Assembly (NCBI GenBank): GCA_039029395.1
Contig: JBCCGG010000001.1
Location: forward strand, 186,001-250,000
DNA: 64,000 bases
Reading direction: 5' to 3'
Origin: JBCCGG01 sp039029395
GTDB taxonomy: Bacteria > Pseudomonadota > Alphaproteobacteria > Kiloniellales > JAKSDN01
A program made the translations under genes and the position numbers. The notes under the pieces were generated by a model that searched no databases, had not been told where the DNA came from, and saw only the letters and a program-made list of their open reading frames with translations. The stretch's first letter is position 1, and the number at the start of each line of letters is the position of its first letter. Positions 26,678-34,986 of this stretch are shown here, in pieces.

Positions 26678-27154
26678 ATGAATGCTCGATCTAATTCTGG
26701 CTCGTCACCGTTGCTTCTCATCGAGAATCAGCTCTGCTTTGCGCTCTATACGACCTCGAGAGCGATTACCAAGCAGTATTCCATCCTGCTCAAGGACCTG
26801 GGAGTCACCTACCCGCAATACCTGGCGCTATTAGTGCTATGGGAGCGGGACGGTCTCTTGGTCCAGGAGATCGCAAGAGCACTTGAGCTCGACGGGGCGA
26901 CCGCGACACCGATTTTGCAGAGAATGGAAAAACTCGGCTTGGTGACGCGCAAAAGAAGCGCTGAAGATGAACGAAGGGTTCAGGTTTACCTCACACAGAA
27001 AGGGAGGAGCCTCTACGACAGGGCATTAGAGGTGCCATATGAATTGGGCCGCGCGACGGGCCTAAACGAACAGATCGCCAAGCGCATAATCAAGCAGATG
27101 AACACAATCAAAAAGCATTTGGCGGCACAGAACCGAAACGCTGCTGGTCTCTAA
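26678..27154 (+). CDS. MarR family transcriptional regulator, OhrR-like
   Basis: A 158-residue winged-helix regulator of the OhrR group, which senses organic peroxides through an N-terminal Cys. The diagnostic start LLLIENQLCFALYTTSRAIT contains that Cys (about residue 20), and the following LGVTYPQYLALLVLWERDG is the typical OhrR helix. The DNA-binding wing has DGATATPILQRMEKLGLVTRKRSAEDERRVQV. It is AT-richer than its surroundings. It lies upstream of and parallel to an exported alpha/beta hydrolase, and shared CTAAATT half-sites precede both genes. No ohr gene is next to it, so the hydrolase is the most likely local target. Confidence 0.87.
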   Translation: MNARSNSGSSPLLLIENQLCFALYTTSRAITKQYSILLKDLGVTYPQYLALLVLWERDGLLVQEIARALELDGATATPILQRMEKLGLVTRKRSAEDERRVQVYLTQKGRSLYDRALEVPYELGRATGLNEQIAKRIIKQMNTIKKHLAAQNRNAAGL

Positions 27155-27263
27155 GTTTGCTAGGCTTCTGGCTCGCGCAGCTCCATCGCGACTGCGCAGA
27201 TACAGGCGCTAGATCACGGCGATGCGCAACTCACGGCAATGTTATCTCATAATGATTAGTGTA

Positions 27264-27290
27264 CTAAATAATAGCTTCCTAAATTATAGC
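27264..27290. promoter_or_regulatory. Imperfect direct repeats before the exported hydrolase gene
   Basis: Two near-identical 12-mers, CTAAATAATAGC (27264-27275) and CTAAATTATAGC (27279-27290), are spaced 15 bases apart in AT-rich DNA, 32-58 bases before the ATG. They share the half-site of the palindrome upstream of the MarR-type gene. Probable operator overlapping the promoter. Confidence 0.45.
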
Positions 27291-27321
27291 CTTCCAATAA
27301 TACTGATTAAGGCTATCCAAC

Positions 27322-28104
27322 ATGAAACATCTACGCTCCGTGCTACTGGCCGTATCCGTGGTGGCTGCGGCGTTGTCTATGGGCGCTTCGGCCCAAGCGG
27401 CCGATAGCGCCAGGACGATCGTTCTCGTCCACGGCGCCTTTGCCGATGGATCGTCCTGGAACAAGGTGATCCCGATACTGCAGGACAAAGGGCTGAATGT
27501 GATTTCTGTTCAGAACCCGCTCACGTCTCTATCCGACGATGTCGCCTTTACGCTGCGCGAACTCGAAATGGCCGAGGGGCCGGTCGTTCTTGTCGGTCAC
27601 TCCTGGGGCGGCGTCGTGATCACTGAGGCCGGTGCTCATGATAAAGTGAGATCATTGGTCTACGTCTCCGCCTTCGCGCCAAAAGAGGGCGAACACATCC
27701 ATGACATCCTGGATGACGCTCATAAGGTCAAAAAAATCCCGAAGGTTGACGGATTCAAGAGCCCGATCGTCGACGAAGCCGGTTTCATTCGCTTGTCGGA
27801 GGACACTATCGTGACCTACTTCGCCGACGATATCCCCGATTCCGATGCCAAACTCATCGCGGCCGGTCAGGGCAAACTGCAAAAGGACGCGCTGGATCAG
27901 GCGCCGAAGGTGGCCGCCTGGGAGACAAAACCGAGCTGGTATATCGTTTCTACTAAGGACCAAATGATCGCACCCGAGGTGATGCGTTTGGAGGCTCGGA
28001 AGATTGGTGCGAACACGACCGAGCTTCCGACGAGCCACGTGTCGATGCTCTCGCAGCCGCAAGAGGTGGCCGAGGTCATTCTCGAGGCGGCTGGGATGAA
28101 CTGA
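27322..28104 (+). CDS. Exported alpha/beta hydrolase (EstC-like), probable target of the OhrR-like regulator
   Basis: A 260-residue alpha/beta hydrolase with a signal peptide (KHLRSVLLAVSVVAAALS, cleavage after AQA near residue 26). Mature motifs are TIVLVHGAFADGSSW for the oxyanion hole, VLVGHSWGGVVI with Ser in the nucleophile elbow, Asp in STKDQMIAPE, and His in LPTSHVSML. Members of this group (EstC type) hydrolyse esters, and related genes are commonly found with MarR regulators. It is AT-richer than the housekeeping genes. Operator-like repeats lie before it, which suggests control by the OhrR-like gene 170 bases upstream. Confidence 0.88.
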   Translation: MKHLRSVLLAVSVVAAALSMGASAQAADSARTIVLVHGAFADGSSWNKVIPILQDKGLNVISVQNPLTSLSDDVAFTLRELEMAEGPVVLVGHSWGGVVITEAGAHDKVRSLVYVSAFAPKEGEHIHDILDDAHKVKKIPKVDGFKSPIVDEAGFIRLSEDTIVTYFADDIPDSDAKLIAAGQGKLQKDALDQAPKVAAWETKPSWYIVSTKDQMIAPEVMRLEARKIGANTTELPTSHVSMLSQPQEVAEVILEAAGMN

Positions 28105-28189
28105 GCCTATCGGGCGGCGGCATTGGGCGGCACTGGGCGGAGTCAAAGGAGGCTTTCCGGTGACCGGGGACGGGCTTGGCGATGAGACT

Positions 28190-28379
28190 CTGTCAACTGT
28201 CGCCCACACCGACGGCGGCCGCCGACAGCGGCCTGGACGCCAGCGTCATTGGGGTGCCGACCGAGGGCTTAGGTTACTCCGGAATCACAAAACTGTTCCT
28301 GGCCCCGCCGTCCCAACAAGAGACCGCCGTCCAGGTCGAAGAGGCAAGCGCCGAGCTGGAGACCAATGTCACATGTCCA
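28190..28379 (+). pseudogene. DUF2141 C-terminal remnant (decayed duplicate)
   Basis: The frame from 28,224 encodes DASVIGVPTEGLGYSGITKL, then FLAPPSQQETAVQVEEASAE and a closing TNVTCP. This matches the end of the intact DUF2141 protein (TTFIGYPKEGFGFSNNPKLF, LAPPSHDQAAFEV, KITYP). The N-terminal two thirds and signal peptide are missing. A short upstream match (TVAHTDGG beside VLYHDENAN) lies in another frame, which suggests a frameshift near 28,215. The stop codon that ends the intact copy is TCA here, so reading runs on to 28,451. I regard it as a dead partial duplicate. Confidence 0.7.
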
Positions 28380-28514
28380 TCAGGAGCGACCAAGTTTGCC
28401 CTGGCCGACCTCACCCGGAGCAGAGTCGTTTCGGGCAGCCGACTATGGTAAAGTTATGTATCGACTGACGCTGCGCGTTTCGGTGCGCGGGCGCGGGCAC
28501 ACGAAGGTTGGTCC

Positions 28515-29483
28515 ATGGCGCTCAGGTACCTGACGATCGGGGTTGCGCTTCTTTGGGGTGCCGCTGCCTCGGCTGGCTCCCAAGAGGATGCCTTCTGGGA
28601 TCACCTCAAGGAGACGGCGCCGGCATGCGCCCACTTCGCCGCCAAGCACAATGACCTGACCCGGCGCGCCGAGGCGGCCTTCAAGGCGGGCGACGTGGCG
28701 GGCGGCAATGCCTTGAGCGCCCAGCGGATCCAAAACGATGAGCAGGCGTGGGACTGTGTGCAGAGCGCAAGGCAGTCGACGGACGGCTCGAAGGGCCTCA
28801 CGCGCAAGACCGGGACCTCCGGGTCCGGCGGCATTGGAAAGGTGCCCGATTCCATCGGCGGATTAGGCACGCTCGGCCAAAATGTCGGCTGTGGCTGCGG
28901 CGTCGGCGGCGGCCAGGGCGGGCTCGGGGGTGGTGGCGGCATCGGCTCCGGCTCGGGCTGCGGCTGCGGCGGCGGTGTGGGCGGCCTCGGCGGGCTCGGC
29001 GGCGCTTCCTGGGCGACCCGGCTCAAGCGGGCGCTGACGCCGCATCTCGGCGGCGGGGTCGGGTCGCCGGGCCGCGCCGGCGGTGGGCCGGCGGCCGGCG
29101 CCTGCGGCTGTGGCGGGGGACAGCTGGGTGGGCTTCAAGGCTTCTATCCCTTTGGTGGCGCGGCGCCCGCTGGTGAGCCGCCCAGCTATGTGGCCCATGC
29201 CTCCTGCGACAGCCAGGCGTTGCGCGACGCCGGCATGGAGGTCGCTGCGCCCGTGCCGGGTCGGGAGGGCAAGGAGTGCTTTTGGGCCGAGGGTGCGAAG
29301 TCGCTCGACGCCGAGGAGCTCCGCCAGCTCCAGCTCGAGGCCCGGCGCACGGCCGCCAAACGGGCGCAAAACTGCCGCTGCGCGGCCGGCGCCATCGAGG
29401 ATCTGACGAGACAGACCAACAAGAACGCCGCCCAATCCGGAACGGGCGTGCAAAAGCAGATCGACGGGGTGCTCCGCGACTAG
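28515..29483 (+). CDS. Gly/Cys-rich exported protein of unknown function
   Basis: A 322-residue protein with a signal peptide (LRYLTIGVALLWGAAASA, cleavage near residue 20). A short helical N-terminal domain has two cysteines (PACAHF and WDCVQS). Residues ~98-205 are a low-complexity glycine-rich region with three CGCG-type pairs (VGCGCGVGG, GCGCGGG, ACGCGGG). The C-terminal domain contains SYVAHASCDSQALRDAGMEV, CFWAEGAKSLDAEEL and NCRCAAGAIEDL, with evenly spaced Cys. I do not recognise a family. The layout suggests a periplasmic or surface protein with disulfides or bound metal. Codon use in the Gly region matches the genome, so it is not an artefact of another frame. Confidence 0.7.
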   Translation: MALRYLTIGVALLWGAAASAGSQEDAFWDHLKETAPACAHFAAKHNDLTRRAEAAFKAGDVAGGNALSAQRIQNDEQAWDCVQSARQSTDGSKGLTRKTGTSGSGGIGKVPDSIGGLGTLGQNVGCGCGVGGGQGGLGGGGGIGSGSGCGCGGGVGGLGGLGGASWATRLKRALTPHLGGGVGSPGRAGGGPAAGACGCGGGQLGGLQGFYPFGGAAPAGEPPSYVAHASCDSQALRDAGMEVAAPVPGREGKECFWAEGAKSLDAEELRQLQLEARRTAAKRAQNCRCAAGAIEDLTRQTNKNAAQSGTGVQKQIDGVLRD

Positions 29484-29488
29484 GGCGC

Positions 29489-30274
29489 TTAGCTGCGCTC
29501 GGGAAAGACCTGCTCCACGAGCCGCATCTCCTTCGGCGCGGGTCCCTCCGTCGGGCCGGGGTTGGCTTCGCAAAATTGCTGATCCGGGCCGTTGAAAAGC
29601 ACCGAGAGTCGGGTCCAGGAGAAGGCGCCGGAGCGGTTGTAGGCGTTCATCTCGCCGAGCAGCTCGCCGCTCTCGGGGTCGAGGATGCCGAGCTCCTCGG
29701 CGACAATGCCATAGCCGTGGTGCTTGCCGTCGGCCTCCCAATCTTGGGGGGCGATCAGGTAGCGTGCCGAAAAGGCCTCGATCGGCTCGACCTCGACGCA
29801 GGTGGTTTCATCGGCCTGCCAATGGGGCGCTTCGCAGCTTGCCCAGCCGTTGGGAACGCGGCTCAGGCGGATGCGGCCCGGCGCCGGCTGCGTGGGACTA
29901 TTTGGCAGGTAGAAGTTTCGGCCCGGCGGCAGCTCCATCTCTAGGGCTTCGAAGCGATCCAGCAAAGCCAGGCAGAAGGAGTCGCAAATCGACTGGCCGT
30001 AGCGCACGGTCTTGACGTCGTCCACGGTCTGATAGGTTCTGATCCCGGCCTTGCCCTCGCACAGGCGGTGGTAGGCGATGTTGCCCAATGGAATGTCGAC
30101 CAGGAGGATACCGGCGAAAATGAAAGCGGTGGCAATTGCCAGGCGCCGGTTCCTGGACTTTCTATAGACGAAACGGACGAGCAGGAAGGCAGCGGCGACA
30201 AGGGCCAAGAGGTAGACGACGAAGCCCAGCACCGCCAGGACGTAGAATAGGGTCAGGCCTGCCTCTTGACCCAT
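29489..30274 (-). CDS. Hypothetical membrane-anchored protein
   Basis: A 261-residue protein with two N-terminal membrane segments (about residues 9-35 and 44-65), separated by a basic loop (VYRKSRNRR). A soluble domain of ~190 residues follows and contains six cysteines, including SICDSFC. By the positive-inside rule the soluble part faces the periplasm. No family is recognised. It converges on the Gly/Cys-rich gene with only five bases between stops. Confidence 0.7.
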   Translation of the reverse strand: MGQEAGLTLFYVLAVLGFVVYLLALVAAAFLLVRFVYRKSRNRRLAIATAFIFAGILLVDIPLGNIAYHRLCEGKAGIRTYQTVDDVKTVRYGQSICDSFCLALLDRFEALEMELPPGRNFYLPNSPTQPAPGRIRLSRVPNGWASCEAPHWQADETTCVEVEPIEAFSARYLIAPQDWEADGKHHGYGIVAEELGILDPESGELLGEMNAYNRSGAFSWTRLSVLFNGPDQQFCEANPGPTEGPAPKEMRLVEQVFPERS

Positions 30275-30332
30275 GAGGGCTGCGTCCTTTTTGACCGCCC
30301 GGCCGACCGCCGCGGCCGGGCCCGATCCCCGA

Positions 30333-31730
30333 TCAGTCGCCCAGCGACTTGACGATGTCCTCGCACATCTTCTTGGCGTCGGCCAGGAGCATGCGCGTCT
30401 TGTCCATGTAGAACAGCGGATTGTCGATGCCGGCGTAACCCGAGCCCATGGAGCGCTTGACGAACAGCACGTTCTGGCACTCGTCCACGTTCAACACCGG
30501 CATGCCGTAGATCGGCGAGGTCTTGTCGGTCTTGGCGACCGGGTTGGTGACGTCGTTGGCGCCGATCACGAAGGCGACGTCGGCGCCGGCGAAGTCCCGG
30601 TTGATCTCGTCCATCTCGAAGACCTCGTCGTAAGGCACGTTGGCCTCGGCGAGCAGCACGTTCATGTGGCCCGGCATGCGCCCGGCCACCGGATGGATCG
30701 CGTAGATTACCTCGACGCCTTCCTCCTTGAGGAGGTCGGACATCTCGCGCAGGGCGTGCTGGGCTTGGGCGACCGCCATGCCGTAGCCCGGCACGATGAT
30801 CACCTTGTCGGCGTTCTTCATCATGAAGGCGGCGTCCTCGGCCGAGCCGGTCTGGTGGGTGCGGTCGTAGTCGACCGCGCCGCCGGACGCCTGCTCACCG
30901 CCGAAGCCGCCCAGGATGACCGAGAAGAACGAGCGGTTCATGCCCTTGCACATGATGTAGCTGAGGATCGCGCCCGACGAGCCGACCAGGGAGCCGGCGA
31001 TGATCAGCAGGCTGTTCTCCAAGGTGAATCCGATACCGGCCGCCGCCCAGCCGGAATAGCTGTTGAGCATGGAGATCACGACCGGCATGTCGGCACCGCC
31101 GATCGGGATGATGATCAGGATACCGAGCGCGAGCGTGATGATAACGATCAGCCAGAAGGCCGTCTGGGACTGCCCGGCGCACAGCCAGATCACCAGGAGC
31201 ACGGTCAGGATGCCGAGCGCCAGGTTGAGCCAGTGCTGCATTGGAAAGACGATCGGCCGGCCGCTCATGATGCCCTGGAGCTTCATGAAGGCGATGATCG
31301 AGCCGGTGAAGGTGATCGCGCCGATCGCGACGCCGACCGACATCTCGATCAGCGAGTTCAGCTTGATCGCCCCGAAGCTGCCGATGCCGTAGGCGCTCGG
31401 GTTGTAGAAGGCGGCAATCGCCACGAAGACCGCGGCCAGACCGACCAGCGAGTGGAAGGCGGCGACCAGCTGGGGCAGGGCGGTCATCTGAACCCGGGTC
31501 GCGATGAACGCGCCGATCGCGCCGCCCAGCACCATGCCGGCCAGGATGGTCAGGATGTTGATGTTGAGGCTCGGCAGCGCCAGCAGCGTGGTGACGATCG
31601 CGATCGCCATGCCGGCCATGCCGAAGAAGTTGCCGCGCCGGCTGGTCTCCGGGTGCGACAGCCCCTTGAGCGCCAGGATAAAGCAGACCGAAGCGACAAG
31701 ATAGAAGAGGGCGGCCCAATTGGCGTCCAT
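30333..31730 (-). CDS. pntB: NAD(P) transhydrogenase subunit beta (PntB)
   Basis: PntB holds the membrane proton channel helices and the NADP(H)-binding domain III of the proton-translocating transhydrogenase. The 465-residue protein has about nine hydrophobic helices in the first ~270 residues. Domain III follows with IVPGYGMAVAQAQHALREM, IHPVAGRMPGHMNVLLAEA, FVIGANDVTNPVA and GMPVLNVDE, all typical of the NADP site. It is the last gene of a three-gene set like that of Rhodospirillum rubrum, where the alpha subunit is split in two. The enzyme sits in the inner membrane and uses proton motive force to make NADPH. Confidence 0.96.
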   Translation of the reverse strand: MDANWAALFYLVASVCFILALKGLSHPETSRRGNFFGMAGMAIAIVTTLLALPSLNINILTILAGMVLGGAIGAFIATRVQMTALPQLVAAFHSLVGLAAVFVAIAAFYNPSAYGIGSFGAIKLNSLIEMSVGVAIGAITFTGSIIAFMKLQGIMSGRPIVFPMQHWLNLALGILTVLLVIWLCAGQSQTAFWLIVIITLALGILIIIPIGGADMPVVISMLNSYSGWAAAGIGFTLENSLLIIAGSLVGSSGAILSYIMCKGMNRSFFSVILGGFGGEQASGGAVDYDRTHQTGSAEDAAFMMKNADKVIIVPGYGMAVAQAQHALREMSDLLKEEGVEVIYAIHPVAGRMPGHMNVLLAEANVPYDEVFEMDEINRDFAGADVAFVIGANDVTNPVAKTDKTSPIYGMPVLNVDECQNVLFVKRSMGSGYAGIDNPLFYMDKTRMLLADAKKMCEDIVKSLGD

Positions 31731-31745
31731 GTTCTGCGGCCTCCC

Positions 31746-32168
31746 CTAGCGCTTCTTCTTTTTGAACATCGACAGCATTCGGTGGGTCACCAGAAAGCCG
31801 CCGACGATGTTGATGCTGGCGAGCGTGACCGCCAGGAAGCCCATGATGTCGCTCACCAGGCTGCCGCCCGAGCCGGCCGCGATCAGGCCGCCGACGATGA
31901 TCACCGAGGAGATCGCGTTGGTGACGCCCATGAGCGGCGAGTGCAGGGCCGGGGTGACGCTCCAGACCACGTGGTAGCCGACGAAAACCGCCAGCACCAA
32001 GACGGTCAGGCCGATCACCAGGGGCGAGACGCCGACGTGGACGGCCGTCTCGCCGGCGATACGGAAGGCGTCGGCGCCCAAGGCCTCGACGTCGCTTGCC
32101 AGCTCGCGCGCCTGGTCGCCCAACTCCTGGGCGCGCTGGGTAAAGGCTTGGGGCGTCAGCTCGCTCAT
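31746..32168 (-). CDS. pntAB: NAD(P) transhydrogenase subunit alpha part 2 (membrane part)
   Basis: A 140-residue membrane subunit with hydrophobic helices from about residue 50 (VSPLVIGLTVLVLAVFVGYHVVW) onward. It includes the typical TPALHSPLMGVTNAISSVIIVGG and ends in a basic tail. It supplies the first membrane helices of the transhydrogenase proton channel. The ATG overlaps the stop of pntAA (ATGA) and pntB follows 15 bases later, so the three subunits are made from one transcript. Confidence 0.95.
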   Translation of the reverse strand: MSELTPQAFTQRAQELGDQARELASDVEALGADAFRIAGETAVHVGVSPLVIGLTVLVLAVFVGYHVVWSVTPALHSPLMGVTNAISSVIIVGGLIAAGSGGSLVSDIMGFLAVTLASINIVGGFLVTHRMLSMFKKKKR

Positions 32169-33454
32169 GCCTCGCTCTCCTTGTCGCTCTTGTCGGCCTG
32201 ATCGCTCTCCCCGGCCTCCGGCTTCGGCTCTTCGGACTTGGCCGGCGCGGCCTTCTTCTTGGCGGGCGCTTTCTTGGCCGGCGCCTTCTTGGGCGCCTCC
32301 TCGGCCTCCTCCTTATCCGCCTCGACCGATGCCAGCATGGGGTGGACGATCTTGCCGCCCTGGGTCACCAGGGTGCCCTTGATGATCTCGTCCTCCAGAT
32401 CGATGGAAAGCGCCTTGCTCTCCTTGTCGATCATCAGCTGCGCGAAGTTGAGCACGTTGCGGGCGTAAAGCTGGCTGGTGTCGGTTGCCAGGCGGCTCGG
32501 CATGTTCTCATGGCCGAGGATCTTGACGCCGTGCTTGGTGACCACCTTGCCGGCTTGGCTGAGCGCGCAGTTGCCGCCGGTCTCGACCGCCAGGTCGACG
32601 ATCACCGAGCCTTGGCGCATGGATTTCACCATGGCCTCGTCGATCAGCTTTGGCGCCGGGCGGCCGGGGATCAGGGCGGTGGTGATCACGATGTCCATCT
32701 TGGCGATGGTCGACGCTGTCAGCTCGGCCTGCTTCTTCTTGTAGGCGTCGCTCATCTCCTTGGCGTAGCCGCCGGCGGTCTCGGCCTGTTTGAACTCCTC
32801 GTCCTCGACCGCGACGAACTTGCCGCCGAGAGACTCCACCTGCTCCTTGGCGGCCGGCCGCACGTCGGTCGCGTGGACCACGCCGCCCAGGCGCCGGGCG
32901 GTCGCGATCGCCTGGAGGCCGGCGACGCCGGCGCCCATGACCAGCACCTGAGCCGGCGCGATCTTGCCGGCCGCGGTCATCATCAGGGGGAAAGCCCGGC
33001 CGAACTCGGCGGCCGCGTCCAGCACCGCCTTATAGCCGGCCAGGTTGGCCTGGCTCGAGAGCACGTCCATGGACTGCGCCCGGGTGATGCGCGGCATGAG
33101 GTCCATGGCAAAGGACTGGACGCCGGCCTTGGCAAGCGCCTTGACGTCGGCCGTGGCGCGCAGGGGATCAAGGATCGCAATCAGCACCTGGTCCTTGGCC
33201 AAGTGTTTGCGCTCGGCCGCCTCGGGGCTGCGCACCTTGAGCACCATCTGGGCGCCCTTGATGGCGCTTGCGGCGTCCATGGCGATGGTCGCGCCGACGT
33301 CCTTGTAGGCGTCATCCGCCAAAGCGGCACCGGCGCCGGCGCCCTTCTCGACCGCGACCTCGCAGCCCAGCTGGACCAGCTTCTTGACCGTCTCGGGCGA
33401 GGCCGCGACCCGCAGCTCCCCGGCACGCCGCTCCTTCGGAATGGCGATCCTCAT
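32165..33454 (-). CDS. pntAA: NAD(P) transhydrogenase subunit alpha part 1, with Lys/Ala-rich C-terminal extension
   Basis: This soluble subunit binds NAD(H) (domain I). The 429-residue protein starts MRIAIPKERRAGELRVAASPE, the alanine dehydrogenase/PntA N-terminus. It carries VLVMGAGVAGLQAIATARRLG with the Rossmann glycines and the mobile-loop region. R. rubrum PntAA is about 384 residues; here a ~55-residue tail follows, with KKAPAKKAPAKKKAAPAK and then an acidic Glu/Asp/Lys stretch. The tail is absent in the classical enzyme and may be a flexible tether or membrane-surface contact. It is the first gene of the pnt operon, and its promoter lies in the ~100-base gap from 33,455. Confidence 0.95.
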   Translation of the reverse strand: MRIAIPKERRAGELRVAASPETVKKLVQLGCEVAVEKGAGAGAALADDAYKDVGATIAMDAASAIKGAQMVLKVRSPEAAERKHLAKDQVLIAILDPLRATADVKALAKAGVQSFAMDLMPRITRAQSMDVLSSQANLAGYKAVLDAAAEFGRAFPLMMTAAGKIAPAQVLVMGAGVAGLQAIATARRLGGVVHATDVRPAAKEQVESLGGKFVAVEDEEFKQAETAGGYAKEMSDAYKKKQAELTASTIAKMDIVITTALIPGRPAPKLIDEAMVKSMRQGSVIVDLAVETGGNCALSQAGKVVTKHGVKILGHENMPSRLATDTSQLYARNVLNFAQLMIDKESKALSIDLEDEIIKGTLVTQGGKIVHPMLASVEADKEEAEEAPKKAPAKKAPAKKKAAPAKSEEPKPEAGESDQADKSDKESEA

Positions 33455-33557
33455 GGCAAGGTTCGTCTCCGTTCGTTCGAAATGTGGGCTGTCCCCTGGA
33501 AGACAGGGCCGTAAAATAGCGACTAGCGCCGGTTTGCCAAGGGATTAATGGTCGGTT

Positions 33558-34925
33558 CTAGGCAAGATCCGCGGCTTTCAGCGCCTTGGCCTGACGCTTG
33601 GCCAAGGCGGCTTCGTCGAAGTCGTCGATCAGCTCGTGGAACAGGCGGTGCCAGTTGATCTCGGCCTTCAAATGCATGAAGACCGAGCCGAGTCCGATCG
33701 CGGCCCGGTCCATCAGTACGAACTCCCGCGGCGGCTTGACCCCGCCCAGGCGGCGCAGCTCTTTGTGGACCCGCCCGGCGACGGTGGCGCCGTAAAATCC
33801 GCTCTCGCCTTCTAGGATCGGCTGGGGCTTGTCCTCGAGCAAAGGCGCATAGAGAAACTCGGCCCAGATGTTGAGCGCGTCCAGGAGATCCTTGGTCATC
33901 TCGGTGAAGCCCCAGGTCTCGTAGGCGTGCACCGCCAGATCGCTGTCATTGTCTTTGAGCGCCTTGTAGAGCTCGATCACCCCGCGCACGAAGGACGGCG
34001 GAAAGATCCGGATGCAGCCGAAGTCGAGCAGGTTGACCCGGCCCTCGGGGGTGAAGGTGTAGTTGCCCAGGTGTGGGTCGCCGTGGATCACGCCGTAGTC
34101 GTAGAACGGCACGTACCAGGCCCGGAACATGTTCAGGGCAATGCGGTTGCGGGTCTCCAGATCAACCTCGCCGGCAATCCGCTCCATGAGCGGTGCGCCC
34201 TCCAGCCAGGTCATGGTCAGGAGGCGCTTGGTCGAGAGCCCATCGATGGTCTCGGGCATGGCAACACCTGACTCCTTGGCCAGCATGGACCGGTAGAGCA
34301 CCATGTGAGCGGCTTCGCGTTCGTAGTCGAGCTCTTCGCGCAGGCGTTCGGCGAGCTCGGCGTAGATGTTCTCCGGATCGATCGCCTTGTCGTAGCGCTT
34401 GTAGATCGTGAAGGCGAGCTTGAGCTGCTGGAGGTCGGCGGCGACGGTCGATTCCATGTCCGGGTACTGCAGCTTGCAGGCCAGCTGGCGGCCGTCCTGG
34501 TCGGTCGCCCGGTGGACCTGGCCGAGCGAGGCGGCGGCCGCGGCCGAGCGCTCGAAGCTGCCGAACTGCTTGAGCCAGCCGGGACCCAGTTCGCTGCGCA
34601 TGCGGCGCTTGACGAAGGGCCAGCCCATGGAGGGCGCGTTGGACTGCAGCTGGCGCAGCTCCTCGGCGTACTCTCGCGGCAGGCCGTCGGGGATGGTCGC
34701 CAGGATTTGGGCCGCCTTCATCAAGGGGCCCTTGAGGTTGCCGAGCACCTGTTTCAGCTCGGCCGAATGCTCTCCGCGATCGAGCGAGCGGCCCAGATAG
34801 CGCGCGCCGGCCAGCTGGGCCGCCAGCCCGCCGACCGAGCTGCCGACCCGGGCGTAGCGCTTGACCCGCCCGCCGAGGGTCGAATCCTCGCTTCCAAAGT
34901 CGTCATCCGTCATGGCCAAGAACAT
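33558..34925 (-). CDS. ABC1/UbiB (ADCK) family atypical kinase
   Basis: A 455-residue atypical protein kinase-like ATPase of the AarF/UbiB/ADCK family, often linked to ubiquinone or lipid metabolism. The ABC1 signature helix has KGPLMKAAQILATIPDGLP, which is KxAQ where classical UbiB has KxGQ. Then come the Ala-rich loop AAAASLGQVH, the ATP-contact Lys in ACKLQYP, the ExD segment ELDYEREAAH, the catalytic HGDPHLGN and the metal-binding LLDFG. No C-terminal membrane anchor is obvious, unlike E. coli UbiB. The start may be ATG 34925 or ATG 34913 (MTDDDFG). It stands alone between pnt and the D-amino acid gene set. Confidence 0.9.
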   Translation of the reverse strand: MFLAMTDDDFGSEDSTLGGRVKRYARVGSSVGGLAAQLAGARYLGRSLDRGEHSAELKQVLGNLKGPLMKAAQILATIPDGLPREYAEELRQLQSNAPSMGWPFVKRRMRSELGPGWLKQFGSFERSAAAAASLGQVHRATDQDGRQLACKLQYPDMESTVAADLQQLKLAFTIYKRYDKAIDPENIYAELAERLREELDYEREAAHMVLYRSMLAKESGVAMPETIDGLSTKRLLTMTWLEGAPLMERIAGEVDLETRNRIALNMFRAWYVPFYDYGVIHGDPHLGNYTFTPEGRVNLLDFGCIRIFPPSFVRGVIELYKALKDNDSDLAVHAYETWGFTEMTKDLLDALNIWAEFLYAPLLEDKPQPILEGESGFYGATVAGRVHKELRRLGGVKPPREFVLMDRAAIGLGSVFMHLKAEINWHRLFHELIDDFDEAALAKRQAKALKAADLA

Positions 34926-34986
34926 GGTGGAGGGGGGCAGGGATGTCTAGGGAGCCTTACGCGACCGTGTGCCGATCGGATCACTG

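Noticed and set aside
28160..28468. 102-residue frame over the DUF2141 remnant
   Set aside because: It is in another frame from most of the DUF2141 similarity and has no independent support.
33558..34925. KxAQ instead of KxGQ in the ABC1 kinase as a striking change
   Set aside because: As far as I recall, this variant is common in the short alphaproteobacterial branch of the family, so it is noted but not scored.
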